DNA of 64,000 nt from Thecaphora thlaspeos (lineage: Eukaryota; Basidiomycota; Ustilaginomycetes; Urocystidales; Glomosporiaceae). Position numbers and translations under genes: made by a program. Each line of letters starts with the position of its first letter. The first letter of the stretch is position 1. The stretch is taken from positions 596,658 to 660,657 of the forward strand of contig UWYS01000015.1 in NCBI GenBank assembly GCA_900291925.1, in the 5' to 3' direction. Below the pieces are notes generated by a model. That model worked only from the letters and a program-made list of their open reading frames with translations, searched no databases and was not told the origin of the DNA. Shown here in pieces: positions 21,768 through 35,170 of the stretch.

Positions 21768-24284
21768 ATGCCCTCCATCGTCGCCTCCCAAGGCCAGTCG
21801 ATTCACGGCACGCCCGTGCACGAGTCGAGCAGCGCCTATAGCACGCCGCCTAATCAGTCTGTCGCGTCCTTCCCCAGCAATAGCGCTTCCGCAGGGCCAG
21901 GCTCCGTCGCATCTGGAGCCGTACGCCACTTGCCGTCGGCCGCATCTGCGATCGGCGAGTCGCCGGCCTCCTATAGCAGCCGTAGCCACGCCCCCTCGTC
22001 CTACAACACGTCAGGCTCCGGCTCCGGCTCGGGCCAGGGCTCGGCATCGGCGTCGGGCAGCAAGGACAAGAAGTGGAAGCAGATGTTTAAGTTCGGCTCG
22101 ATGGGCAGGAAAGGCAGCCTTGGCGGGAACGGCAGCGACAAGTACGACTCACAGCATCCTTCGTCAGAGTCGCCCGTCATAACCGAGTATCCGACGTTCA
22201 ACGTTGTTGGCGGCGGGGGCGGCCAGCCGTCGTCGTCGTTCCAGCCGATGGCTGGCAGCTCGGTCGTCCAGGACCCCAACTCGCTCTCCAACGACAGCTA
22301 CTCTTCGGAGGGCTTCAACGACCGCACCATGTCGTCGTCGTCCGGCCTGGGCGGCACGTCCGGCTCCATCGGCGAGCTGAAGGCTTACCGGATGCAGCAG
22401 AACGCTTTGGGCGACGGGCGAGACCGCTCCGGCGCTCCGCCGGGGAACACGCTCCAGCCTCCGCTCGAGGTCGGCGCAGAGGCCGGCGGCGAGGGCGGCC
22501 AGCAGAGTTTCGCCTCGCGTCTGCTCAGAAAGGTCTCGAGCGCCCCCGACACCAACAAGCTCTTTGGCAATGGCCAAGGCTCCAACGGCGGCGGAAGCAA
22601 CGGCGAGGGCGCCATCGCGCCGGCGTCGTCTGCGGCGACCCGAAACGGCTACCTCTCGCCGGTGCAGCAGTCCTTCAGCAACAACAACAACGGCAACGGC
22701 AACGCGTCCGACGGTGGGTCGCCGGGCGCGCCGGCCAAGGCCATCGAGAGCAAATACGCCTTTTTTCCCAACTCGCCGGTGCGCATGGACAGCACCGCGA
22801 CGTCCTTCAGCAGCAAGGACTTCGAAAAGGGTCGCTCCAACGGCAAGGGATCGATGCCTAAGAGTAGCCGCGGCATCTCGTTCCCCGGCTCGGGCCGCTC
22901 CAAGAGCTCAAGCGGCAAAGCGGACAAGAAGGGCAACATCCAACCGCCCAGCTCGGCCCAAAACCTCGCCGCGCTCCAGGGCCAAACAGGAGCGGCAGCG
23001 TTCAACAACGGCAGCGTCATCGCCGCCAACGGGCCCAACCGCGGGCCGGGAAGCTTTCGCCGCACGTACAGCAGCAACAGCATCAAGATCAAGGAGGTCG
23101 AGGTGGGGCCCAACAGCTTCAGCAAGGTCAAGATGCTCGGCAAGGGCGACGTCGGCAAGGTCTACCTGGTGCGCGAGAAGAAGACGGACCGCCTCTACGC
23201 GATGAAGGTCCTCTCCAAGAAGGAGATGATCAAGCGCAACAAGATCAAGCGGGTGATGGCCGAGCAGGAGATCCTCGCGACGTCGAATCATCCGTTCATC
23301 GTTACACTCTACCACTCGTTCCAGTCCGAGGACTACCTCTACCTCTGCATGGAGTACTGCATGGGCGGCGAGTTCTTCCGCGCGCTTCAGACGCGGCCGG
23401 GCAAGTGCCTCCCCGAGGAGGACGCCAAGTTCTACGCGGCCGAGGTGATTGCGGCGCTCGAGTACCTCCACCTGATGGGCTTCATCTATCGCGACCTCAA
23501 GCCGGAGAACATCCTCCTCCACCAGTCGGGCCACGTGATGCTCTCCGACTTTGACCTCTCGGCGCGCGCGACGCGGCGGGGCGGGGCGCCGGCCATGATC
23601 CGGCAGGCGACGCCGAACAGCGCCCCCTTGGTCGACACGCGCTCGTGCACGGCCGACCTGCGCACCAACTCGTTCGTCGGGACGGAGGAGTACATTGCGC
23701 CCGAGGTGATCAAGGGATGTGGGCACACGAGCGCCGTCGACTGGTGGACGCTGGGGATTCTGATCTACGAGATGATCTTTGCGACAACGCCTTTCAAGGG
23801 CTTGTCGCGCAACGAGACGTTCTCCAACGTGCTACGCAACGAGGTCCCCTTTGGCGAGAGCACGCCGATCTCGTCCTTTGGTAAGTCGCTGATCCGCAAG
23901 CTGCTGATCAAGGACGAGCTCAAGCGAATGGGCAGCCAGTCGGGCGCCTCGGAGGTTAAGACGCACAAGTGGTTTTCCAGCATCTCGTGGGGCCTACTGC
24001 GCAACTCGACGCCGCCGATCGTCCCGGCCTTTTCCAACGGACTCGACGCCATCAACTTCCGTACGGTGCGCGAGAGCCGCTCGCTCGACCTCGACGGCCA
24101 GAAGGTCAAGGTGGGCACCGGCACCGGCAACGGCAACGGCAACGGCAACGACAACGGCAACGGGGGCGCCGAGATCCGCGCCACCGCCGGCAAGAAGAAC
24201 GTCGGCGACGAGGAAGGCGACGCCGTTGTGGCCAATCCGTTCAGCGGCTTCTCGAGCGTCACCCTGATGCACGGCGAGGATTGA
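21768..24284 (+). CDS. AGC protein kinase, Fpk1/Kin82/NRC-2 (flippase kinase) family
   Basis: Intronless, 838 codons. Residues 1-440 are Ser/Gly/Asn-rich and disordered. The kinase domain starts near residue 447: glycine loop [13 protein letters not shown], catalytic Lys in [11 protein letters not shown], catalytic loop [13 protein letters not shown], then LSDFDLS, where DFD replaces DFG. An insert of about 40 residues separates this from [21 protein letters not shown] plus an activation-segment insert is characteristic of the phototropin-like AGC subgroup that includes yeast Fpk1/Fpk2 and Neurospora NRC-2. These phosphorylate aminophospholipid flippases and affect polarised growth. The C-terminal tail has the AGC extension ([17 protein letters not shown]), then a Gly/Asn repeat. 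The start follows a long pyrimidine-rich leader. Family assignment is strong; choice of paralogue is not possible. Confidence 0.9.
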   Translation: MPSIVASQGQSIHGTPVHESSSAYSTPPNQSVASFPSNSASAGPGSVASGAVRHLPSAASAIGESPASYSSRSHAPSSYNTSGSGSGSGQGSASASGSKDKKWKQMFKFGSMGRKGSLGGNGSDKYDSQHPSSESPVITEYPTFNVVGGGGGQPSSSFQPMAGSSVVQDPNSLSNDSYSSEGFNDRTMSSSSGLGGTSGSIGELKAYRMQQNALGDGRDRSGAPPGNTLQPPLEVGAEAGGEGGQQSFASRLLRKVSSAPDTNKLFGNGQGSNGGGSNGEGAIAPASSAATRNGYLSPVQQSFSNNNNGNGNASDGGSPGAPAKAIESKYAFFPNSPVRMDSTATSFSSKDFEKGRSNGKGSMPKSSRGISFPGSGRSKSSSGKADKKGNIQPPSSAQNLAALQGQTGAAAFNNGSVIAANGPNRGPGSFRRTYSSNSIKIKEVEVGPNSFSKVKMLGKGDVGKVYLVREKKTDRLYAMKVLSKKEMIKRNKIKRVMAEQEILATSNHPFIVTLYHSFQSEDYLYLCMEYCMGGEFFRALQTRPGKCLPEEDAKFYAAEVIAALEYLHLMGFIYRDLKPENILLHQSGHVMLSDFDLSARATRRGGAPAMIRQATPNSAPLVDTRSCTADLRTNSFVGTEEYIAPEVIKGCGHTSAVDWWTLGILIYEMIFATTPFKGLSRNETFSNVLRNEVPFGESTPISSFGKSLIRKLLIKDELKRMGSQSGASEVKTHKWFSSISWGLLRNSTPPIVPAFSNGLDAINFRTVRESRSLDLDGQKVKVGTGTGNGNGNGNDNGNGGAEIRATAGKKNVGDEEGDAVVANPFSGFSSVTLMHGED

Positions 24285-24985
24285 TCCGGGGCGTTGGCCG
24301 CCCGGTCGGTCTACCGCTGTCACTTGTCCCGTCGAGTCAGACCGTCGGCGATCTACCTAGTCGGACCGGGAAGGATCGCAGCCCTGTCTTATCTGCCCAG
24401 ACCATCATCCTCCCCTTCCCCTCCGTGGATTTGTCTTTTTCCTTCCCCTTTAGGTTTCGCTCTTCTGTCTCCTCTCCCTTTCCACTCCTGCTGTCCGAGC
24501 CGATCCGATACGATACATTTCGATCCCACGCATGGTCTCTTGTCACGATAGCCCCTCCGAACGACGTCCTTCTTCCCTCCTTTTCGACGCGCAGTCGCCG
24601 GTCTGTCTCACGCTCCCTTCGACACAAGGTACTCGCATCTCCAAAGCACTTCGCTCGCGCCCATCCACACCCACATCCACATCCGCGACCGGGGCGCTGC
24701 CATCTTCCTTTCCTTTCATTGTCTGGCCGTGGATCTCGGTTCTCTCGCTTGCATCCATCCTCCCGTCTCGCCGTCCTCCTCGTTGTACCGATCGACAAAA
24801 AAGACGCCCTCCATGTTCTGTCCTTGTTTTATGTCAAGCTGTTATCCGTCGAATATGCTGCACCGATTGTCGTCGGCGACTGCGCCTGCGCCTTGGCACT
24901 GTCTCTGTGCGGGCCGCAGTCTGGTTGTCGAGCGAGGCTTGACCGAGCGGCGTGGAGGCGCACGGGCCCAGGCACGAGGTAACTA
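24285..24985. other. 3' flank of the kinase gene
   Basis: No gene seen. This is 3' UTR and intergenic sequence up to the left end of the inverted-repeat element. The interval after the element (25712-25897) is the short remaining leader of the Trs20 gene. Confidence 0.5.
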
Positions 24986-25075
24986 ACGTGTTTCCCTGGG
25001 AATCCGGCCGAGAAATCTACTCGTCGGCCGTCCTCACTACCACCACCCTTGCTGTCACTGCTACACCATCTGCAC
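24986..25075 (+). repeat. Left terminal inverted repeat
   Basis: 90-bp left arm of the element; pairs with 25622-25711 in inverse orientation with a few substitutions. Confidence 0.85.
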
Positions 25076-25621
25076 TCTGTCAAGCACACCAGACAAGCAC
25101 TGCAATCAGTTCAACACTTGCTGCAAATAGTACATGCTCAGCTTTGCTCGCCTGGCCCAGAACTGCTGCCAAATGGGTTGGGGAAGAGGAGCCAGGGGTC
25201 ATACAAGGCGAGAGAGCTTGGTCCAGTGGAAGCAGGATCAACAGCAAGTTGGGGTGGTGCTGGCAGTGGCTCTGCAGGCTCAGCAGGTGCTAGAGGGGGT
25301 GGTTGCGCAACGTCAGCCGCTTTGCCTTTGCCCTTTGCCTTGCTTGATGCTGCCTTGCTGATGTAGCAACGGTCGCCTGCCTCGAAGGTTGTCTTGAGCG
25401 GTGACTTGCTGTGTCGCTCCCTCCCTTGGACCAGCTTGCAGCCGTGCAACAACTCGTCAAACCCCTTCTGCAGCTTGCAGCAAATGCGGCTCCTCCATGT
25501 GGGTGGCAAGAGTGGCCTCGGCGGCTGGTGAGAGGGCCTGCTGTGCCCCGTGGGCAGCAGTCTTTGGCAGGGTGCTGGCAGTACAGAGGTGCTGCTGTGC
25601 TGTTCCAGAGAGCAAGATTTA

Positions 25622-25711
25622 GTGCAGGTGGTGTAGCAGTGACGGCAAGGGTGGTGGTGGTGAGGACGGCCGACGAGTGGATTTCGAGGCCGGATTCCCA
25701 GGGAAACACGT
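25622..25711 (-). repeat. Right terminal inverted repeat
   Basis: 90-bp right arm of the element; the inverse complement matches 24986-25075. The small sequence differences between arms suggest the insertion is not brand new. Confidence 0.85.
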
Positions 25712-25897
25712 TAAGGACAGTGCGGAATTTCGGAGCCTCTGACCGGGTTGGCTTGCTTCCCACCATCACCGCCGTCGAGTCCAGACCTTTATCCGACAAA
25801 AGCCTCTTCCATCCTCCTTGTCCCTCTGTCTCTCTGGCACGCTTCCTCCGTCTCTGGGTGCCGGCTTCAAGACGCCGACGCGATCGTACCTGGCTCG

Positions 25898-26846
25898 ATG
25901 TCCTACTACCTCGTGCTCGTCTCACCACGCGACATACCGCTCTACGAAGCCGACCTCTACTCCAAACCCAGCACGTCTACTTCGTCGTCCTTCTTCTCCA
26001 GCAACGCCTCCACCGCCTCATCGAATACAGCCGGCGGTAGCTCCAACTCTCCACGACCTTCCATCGATTCCTTCTCGAGTGGGGCGGGAGGAGGTGTGTT
26101 TGGATTCGGCTCGGCGTTGCGGGATCTGACTTCTGGTCTCGCCGTCGGAGGTGCGCCTGCAGCAGCAGGAGCGGCGGGAGCTGGCGGAATGGCGGCGGGA
26201 AAGAAGGAGAAGGAGGGTAAAGGTATAGGCTTCGGACGGTATAATGATAAACATGTACTGCAGATGGTGGCGCATAGCTCGTTGGATGCCGTCGAGGATT
26301 GGGTGGTCGGTGCCGGGACGATGTGAGTAGCAGCGTTGGACGTGGCGCCACACGGAGGCGATGACACTGACAATGTAGCAAGATGGTTTCCGATGCGTTC
26401 TACCCCCTCCCTCCAAAGGTACCTCAAACAGGTGGATAGGATCAACGAATGGTCGACCAGCTGCTTGCTCGTCCCTGGTGGTACGTTCCACTGCCACGAC
26501 CATCGCGCTCCTCCCTCATCGCTATTTGACCTATTCTTCGCTGCCTTTTCGTCATATCTCCATGTCGCAGGAGTGAAGTTCTTGATCCTCCACGAACACA
26601 AGCATGACGACGGTATCCGCAACTTTTTCCTCGAAATCTGGGAAGCCTATCTCAAGGTGCGCCTTTTCCCTCTCCGCGTGTCGTCCACTTTGCAAAGAAC
26701 GAAAGACTGACGATGCGATGCGGATGCGGATGGCGGGTGGCGGGAAACAACAGATCTCGCTGAACCCGTTCTTCGATGCAAACACGGCCATCACGTCGTC
26801 GTCATTCGATGCGAGGGTCAAGGCGAGTGCGAGGAAACATCTCTAG
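25898..26846 (+). CDS. TRS20: TRAPP subunit Trs20/TRAPPC2 (sedlin)
   Basis: Core subunit of the TRAPP tethering complexes in ER-Golgi and endosomal traffic; longin-like fold. Four exons: 25898-26322, 26419-26480, 26571-26656 and 26754-26846, summing to 221 codons plus stop. The splices restore family text: GAGT|MYLKQVDRINEW (human NNMYLKTVDKFNEW), VPGG|VKFLILHEHKHDDGIRNFF, and YLK|ISLNPFFDANTAITSSSFD. The start MSYYLVLVSPRDIPLYEADL is the first longin strand. About 75 extra residues, Ser/Gly/Ala-rich, are inserted between this strand and the helix HVLQMVAHSSLDAVED; the human protein is 140 residues. The transposon ends 187 bp upstream of the ATG. Confidence 0.93.
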
Positions 26847-28496
26847 AGCGACGCGACAGAGGGATGGATGATCCATTGCAGATATCCCCCACTCTTCCTC
26901 GCTCTCTGTGAGAGGAAGGGATGCAAGACTGATTCGCGCTTGGGATGACGATTAGAAGGTCAGAGGTGTGCGTGGCGGTGTGATGGACGGGACAATCTCT
27001 GTGTGATCGCAGGACGGGGCGCAAGTCCGGACAAGCGAACCTTACGACAGAATCTCGGGTTGACTCTGCGTCGTGTCAGTCTCGAAGAGAGAGGGTGGAG
27101 TCGCTCGTCCAAGATTGTAAGAGTAAGTGTTGCCTCGGCCTGGGTCCGGGAGGGACCTCTTTGGCGTCTCTCAAGCTGTCAAGGTAGCCAGCTGGCAACG
27201 CGGCAGCGAGGCGCACGGTTGTTGCTGCAGCTCTCCCTTTGCTTGCTTGTTTCTTCCTTTGATCCGTCGTCCCTTTCTCTGCGAAAGGAGAGAAAGCAAG
27301 GTCTACACCACGAACGTATTGTACTGGGTCGTCTGCACGGCCGCCCACTCGCCCGCCACGGCCAGGGACTATCATTAAAATCCACCCATCAGCGCCAAGC
27401 GGACTGTACGTCGGCAGCAAGCGATAGGAGAAGGAACGTTCCGCGACTGCCGGACCCTCGCTCGTCCAGCTGCGCCCTTTACCCTGCCTGGCCCGCCTCT
27501 CGCCGCCGCCCATTTCAATTTCCTCCACTGTCCGAGTTGCGCGTGTGGCCGGCATGCGAGGCCGTCCATCGGGGGTCCGCGCGCCCCCCTTTGCGCCGCG
27601 CGCCTCTCCCTGCCTCTTGCTCTCCCTCTCTCTCTCTCTCTCTCTGCACCAGCAACACCGGCAGCGGCAGCGACGGCCGTTCAACATCCATCCAACCCGT
27701 CCTCCGCCCTCTAAAATTTCCACCGTCCTCCCTGCCACCACGATACACCCTGATATCACTGATATCCCACCTTCCTCCTCCACCTTCGCCTTCGTCCATC
27801 GCCCACCGGCACACACACACACCCTTCCTCTCGCGCCGCGCTCTCAAACAAAACGTCAGCAGTCGCCTCCACCTAGAGCCACAGACGACTGCACGGCCGT
27901 CCGGCAAACAGTCCATCACCATCTCGTCACCGTCTTTCTCCGCCTACTTTAGCGCCCTCATTCCGATAGGTTATCCGTACCGCTGTCCCTTCACGACTCG
28001 CGCCATTAGACGCCAGGACCATACGCTTACACCTCGCGCGCGTCGCACCGCACCAGCCGCCTCTGCTCACCACTCCGCTTTCCCGCTTTCCCGCTTTCCC
28101 GCCTACCTGCCCGTCCTACCTACCCGCTCACACGGCAAAGACAGTCACAGCCACCATCCTAGACTGCGTGCCCTTTCCTCCTGGCCCCACCCTCATCTAG
28201 CGACCAGGCGCGAGCATCTCTGTCGTCAAGCCAGCTGCTCAGCAAAACGATAGACCGGCAGACTGGGCCACGACTGCCCGCAACAGCCCCCCTTACGCAC
28301 GAGTCTGCCCTTCATTGTCCCTCCTGCCGTGGCTCGGCCTCTCTCCCCAAGTCCGCGAGCGCTCCAGCACCTCTCACCGCCAGATTCTGCTGACGGCGAC
28401 CACCCAGGAGGGCCAGACGCGCTCACCAGCAGCAGGCCGTAGCGTACCGCGGCAGTCTGTCCGTCATCTCCTTTTGATCGACACCACACCACCGTC
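26847..28496. other. Intergenic and long leader of the Bem1 gene
   Basis: No supported exon. A CT-dinucleotide run lies at about 27624-27644. The right half is C/T-rich and probably promoter plus 5' UTR for the gene at 28497. A 416-codon plus-strand frame (27003-28253) is compositional and lacks domains. Confidence 0.5.
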
Positions 28497-30944
<2,448 letters not shown>

Positions 30945-32184
30945 GCGATGATGGCCTTGGTGGTTGAAGCGACGTGGTGTTCTTTCCAAGGTAGACGTCG
31001 TCGAAGCGCCCATCGTGCAGCCCTTTCTTCCTCACGTTGAGGACGAGACATTTTCTGCTGCTGCTGCTCCCGTTTCCTTTAGGTCATGTAAGGATATAGA
31101 TTAAAGAGATCTAGATATAATTCCCCCCCCCCCCCTTTTCCCCCGGTCCTTGCCCAACGCTCCCCTTTTTGACGAAACGGATACAGATGTACAACTAGAC
31201 CAGAAGCAATTGACGAAACGGTGAGATGCATGCCGATGGACGGCGGGACGACGCGTTGCAGGTGCATGGCTGTTGGTGCGGAGGGGGAGAGGGGGAGAGG
31301 GGAAGGGGGAGAGAAGTGGGTTGTGTGCGGTCGTGTTGGTCTTGTCGTTTGAGATTGGGGAGGGGGGCGAGGAGGAAGAGGAGGAGGAGGACCTCTTCCT
31401 ACTCGCCTCCGAGGCGTCCAAAAACGGCGGAATGTCCCATCTAACGCATCGTCCTGCCCGTTGAACAGCATTCGAGTTCAGGGTCACAGAGGCTGAATCG
31501 GACGGCCACTTGAAGCATCCCAGATTTCAAGACCGTCTAGACGTCGTCGGTACACCAGAGATTCCTTCTTGCATCGCATCGAATGTGGAGGAAGAGAGGT
31601 AGAAGGATAGACTGGGTGTAGCTGAGGAACAGCACAAGGGGAACGATATCCTTACTACCAACGTCCCCGCGACACACCTACGTCGTACCTCCATCGAAAG
31701 GGAGATGTACGACGAGACGAGGCGTAAAGCGGTATGGTTGGAAGGACTTTTGTGTTCGGACGATACACGGCTTGAAGACGCTCGACTTCCCGCCGCGCCA
31801 TGAAGTGTCAGAAGGACCGTCTATGATCCACCTGCCCCTCCCTGCGTCGTCGTTATCCCTTTTGAATGTCAGGTGGAACGTCGCAAGGATCAGCTTACTC
31901 CAGCGAGACGTTCCGATAGGAAAGTTGCTTTACACACGGCCATATCATCTTGCCTCGACTTCATATCTCGATGCGGCAACGGGCGTGTTTGAGCAGAGTT
32001 ACCTTGTCGTCCCTCTGTAGATGTCGCGCCGTGTTGGTATCTCCCTAGCTATCATATGACGAGCAGTGTGATCTTCCTTTGGTCCAGGTCTGACTTGGCG
32101 GCAAAGGAAGCACATTGTTCCCGCGCCCTCGGTGCTCGACAGAGGGCGACGTCGATGGCGCGCCGCAACGATGCCGAGCACGTC
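30945..32184. other. Intergenic region between Bem1 and the GST-like gene
   Basis: Convergent 3' flanks. C-homopolymer at about 31124-31135 and a GAGG-rich stretch at 31277-31395. The open frames present have no domain-like content. No gene or RNA seen. Confidence 0.5.
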
Positions 32185-32840
32185 CTACTTTCCGGAAAAG
32201 AGGAGCTGTATCCCTTCGCTCTCAATCGCCATCCTCGTAGATGGCCTCATCTCCATCCTAGCGGCAAAAGCGCGCAGTTTCGAGAATCGCAGCTGCAGTA
32301 TACCCTCCTGGACCAACTCAGCCCACCTCGCAATGAGGTAGACGAAAGGATCCACGACGGTATACTCGTCGTTTACGACGTACGTCGCCTCGTCGGCTAG
32401 ACGATCCTCTATATCGTCCAACGCAGCGATGACTGTTGCCTTTCCTTTTTGCTTGACGAGGGGCAGGAGGGTGGTATCGTCGGTGAAACGATACGGTCTG
32501 AAAAAGGCTGCGAAGCCCGTAGAGTGACAGTGGGAAGAGAGGAAGTTGAGCCATTCGTACACCTTTGCGCGTCCCGAGAGCAGCCCGACGGTAGTGTCGT
32601 CTGGACGACCGGCGGTTAGCCAGTGTTCGTGTCCCGACAAATAGGCGATCGTGGTGAGTATGGCGGGTAGTTCCGTGATCACCTCGCCGTCCACCGATAG
32701 CGCAGGGATCAGCTTGCGTGGATTGATGAGCGCATACGACGCGGGGAGACTGTCGGTTTCGTGCTTTCGTGGTATGTTGTGTGACGAAAACGTTGGACCG
32801 GATTCGTGTAGAAGGATATGCCCGGCTACAGAGCAGGAGC
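32185..32840 (-). CDS. Glutathione S-transferase-like protein, 5' end unresolved
   Basis: A continuous minus-strand frame from 32840 to the TAA at 32185 gives about 218 residues. It starts inside the GST N-terminal thioredoxin fold: SGSCSVAGHILLHESG (the SCS/Ser active-site region and helix 1), then INPRKLIPALSVDGEVITEL with the conserved cis-Pro strand. It continues through an all-helical C-terminal domain (YTVVDPFVYLIARWAELV). The first strand appears as GRVILKL in another frame just upstream (about 32875-32845). An AG at 32841 could be a splice acceptor, but no good donor and start were found. Either a 5' exon was missed or a one-base deletion sits at the strand-1/active-site junction. A nearby ATG (32921) opens a different frame. 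Confidence 0.72.
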
Positions 32841-32921
32841 CTGAGCTTTAGTATTACTCTACCGTCGGTGTCGAGGACGGAGACGGAGAGGAGACAGAGG
32901 CGGTGGGCTGGCGCGACATGG

Positions 32922-33543
32922 CGGATGAGATGCTTGGCCGAGTGTGGCACTGCTGGCGCTGCTTGCTGGTTGGATGACGGGCGTGGGCGATGGTCCAGGA
33001 GATGGAGGTGATGATGGTCGTCGCAGCGAAGGCCGAACGATGGTAAGTCGGTCTGCGGGCCCGCGCCCGTGCCCAGCCAGCCAGCCACGCCTCACCGCTG
33101 TCACACTCCGCCCCCGCCCGCCCCCTTCCCCATGGGGATTTGAAGGGGGCCATTCTTGATTGTAATCGAATAATAACTAACTTATGGCCAGAATCTCTTC
33201 CTGCATTGAAGTGCATCCATCTTACTTTGAATTCCCTCCACACGGTCAAGGCCCGTCTCACCATCCGTGATTCTCTCCAACGCCACGCTGACCATGATCA
33301 ACCCACCAACCCTCGCGCTATTTGCCCCTTTCATCAAAGTGGAGATGATCCTTCATACCGATATCTTCCCACCCGTCGTACATCGTCACCCGTCAAGCCC
33401 TTGGCAGACCGTTGAAAGGTCATCCATCGAATGTAAATGCAAAGTAGGCGGTATGGTGTATATATCTGCCTTCCCGTAGTCCTTGGTGATAGGAAAGTGA
33501 TTAGACAAAAAGCATCTCCTCCCCCTCCCCTCTCTTCACGGGC
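32922..33543. other. Intergenic region between GST-like and stress-protein genes
   Basis: No supported gene. AT content rises near 33160-33470. A GGTAAGT donor-like site at 33042 on the plus strand follows an ATG but leads to nothing recognisable. Confidence 0.4.
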
Positions 33544-34044
33544 CTATGAAATGGTCTCCCTCTTTCCCTGTCTACCCCTTTCTTCCTCCTCCTCCTCCTC
33601 CGCCGCAGAAGTCGACGTAGACGTCTCGGTAGGCCTCAACCAGAGGTCTTGGAGCTTCTCGATCGGAGAGGGCGATGAGAGGACGATACTAGGTTCCGTC
33701 CCTGTCGATGTCGAGAGTGAAGTCGACGTCGACGACGTCGACAAGGACGGGAGAGATGCCATGATCATGGTGGGTGGCGGCGCAAGCGAGATGGCCGTGT
33801 CGCTAGGCGCTGGTGCTGATACTGCCGCCGCAGCAGGTGGTACCGTCGTCGCCGTCGATGTCGTCGTCGTCGGCAGGGGTGTTGCTTCGGCCGAATCTGT
33901 CCCTGGTGCCGTGTCGGACTGCTCGACCTTCTCGCCGTCCATTGGCGAATCCTCTCCGCCTTGCTCCTCCTCTTCCTCGCTGTCCGCCTCGTCTCCTCCA
34001 TCGACCTTTGCTGTTCCCTCTTCGTCCTCGTCCTTGTCCTTGTC
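33544..34044 (-). other. Open C-terminal extension behind an in-frame stop
   Basis: Immediately after the TAG that ends the universal stress protein (34047-34045) the same frame stays open for 166 codons to a stop at 33544. It begins DKDKDEDEEGTAKV and continues through acidic, Ser/Thr/Pro-rich text to SPIEKLQDLWLRPTETST and a Glu run. Its composition matches the disordered parts of the upstream protein. Changing one base (TAG for AAG) would fuse it in frame, and no intron that removes the stop was found. Confidence 0.5.
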
Positions 34045-35138
34045 CTACTTGACGCTCTCCTCGCCCACGTTGCTCTTCTTCTCGACCGCCGCCTGATCGA
34101 GCCTCATATGCCTCATCCTCACGCTCTGCACCACGTCTCCCTTGCCCCTCGGCAGCGCGGGCAGCTTGAGCCTCTTTCTCGCCACCATGACGGGCGCCGA
34201 GCTCTTCTGCACCAGGTAGTGGCTCGTCGAGCCCAGCAGGATGCCGCGCAGCGAGCCCAGCCCGCGCGATCCCACCACCACCATCGTCGGCGTGTAAAAG
34301 TCAATCAGGTCCAGCAGCATGTGGCGCGAGTTTTTCGCATGGATCGCCTGGCACGAGATGCGCACCTCGAGGCGCGTCCGCTCCAGCAGCTGCGTCGCCT
34401 GGCGCGCCAGGATCGACGCCATCCCCTGCCGCGTCCGCTGGTGCTCGCGCCGCGACGCCTGCGCCTCGTGCGCGGGGTCCAGCGCGTCGAGCTTCGTGTC
34501 CGTCTCCATCACCGAGACGACCAGCATCTCGTCGCCGTCGCGCAAGACGGTCCCGATCGTCCATTCGATGGCGTACGACGACTCCCTGTTGGACCGGAGG
34601 GGGACAAGGGCCAAAGGGGCCAGGGGCAGAAGAGAAAGAGAGCGGAGGAAAGGTCAATTTCAACTCGTTTGCTGTTGCTGCTGCTGCGGCTGCCATTCTT
34701 CAGGGCAGAGGCGGGCGCGCCGTCGCCACTCACTCGCTTCCGTCGCTAGCGACAATGTAGCGCTTGGGGCGCTTGCTCTGGCGAGCGGCGCGGTCGTAGT
34801 CGCCGTGGAGGAGGGTGATGGTGCACCGGTTGCGCTCAAAGTGGGGCCTGCCGATGTCGAGCGCGAGGATCTTGCTGCCCCTGCGCTGGATGTGGCGCCC
34901 CACCTGCTGCTCGGAAAGCACGACGTTGGGGGCGGTGATGTGCTCGTCGTCGTCGTGCTCGAGGTTTTCGTCGATGTAGGTATCGTGGTGGTGCGAGTGG
35001 CTGCCTCCGGGCGTGGCGCCGCCGCCGCTGCCGTTGCCCGGCGCGCCAGCGACCCAGTCCTCGTGCAGGTCGAGGCAGCCGGCGTTGAAGAGGGTGTTGT
35101 CCAGCAGCTGCGGGTCAAAGTCGTCTTGGTCGTCGTCG

Positions 35139-35170
<32 letters not shown>

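Larger units (their letters stand above)
24986..25711. mobile_element. Non-autonomous DNA transposon (MITE-like) with 90-bp TIRs
   Basis: Positions 24986-25075 and 25622-25711 are imperfect inverted copies of each other. Both start ACGTGTTTCCCTGGGAATCC from the outside and end ACACC(A)TCTGCAC or ACACCACCTGCAC on the inside, with only scattered mismatches. TA flanks each end (24984-24985 and 25712-25713), consistent with a TA target-site duplication as made by Tc1/mariner-type elements. The 546-bp interior has no transposase-like frame, so the element is non-autonomous. It sits 187 bp upstream of the Trs20 start codon, within that gene's likely promoter or leader. The same peptide (VFPWESG...) appears from both ends on opposite strands because of the inverted repeats; those frames are not genes. 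Confidence 0.85.

Noticed and set aside
24952..25928. Two frames sharing the peptide VFPWESG-L/R-EI-SSAVLTTTTLAVTAT on opposite strands
   Set aside because: They are produced by the inverted repeats of the transposon, not by duplicated genes.
27003..28253. 416-codon plus-strand open frame before Bem1
   Set aside because: Pro/Ser/Arg-rich, no domain, over a C/T-rich leader; considered chance.
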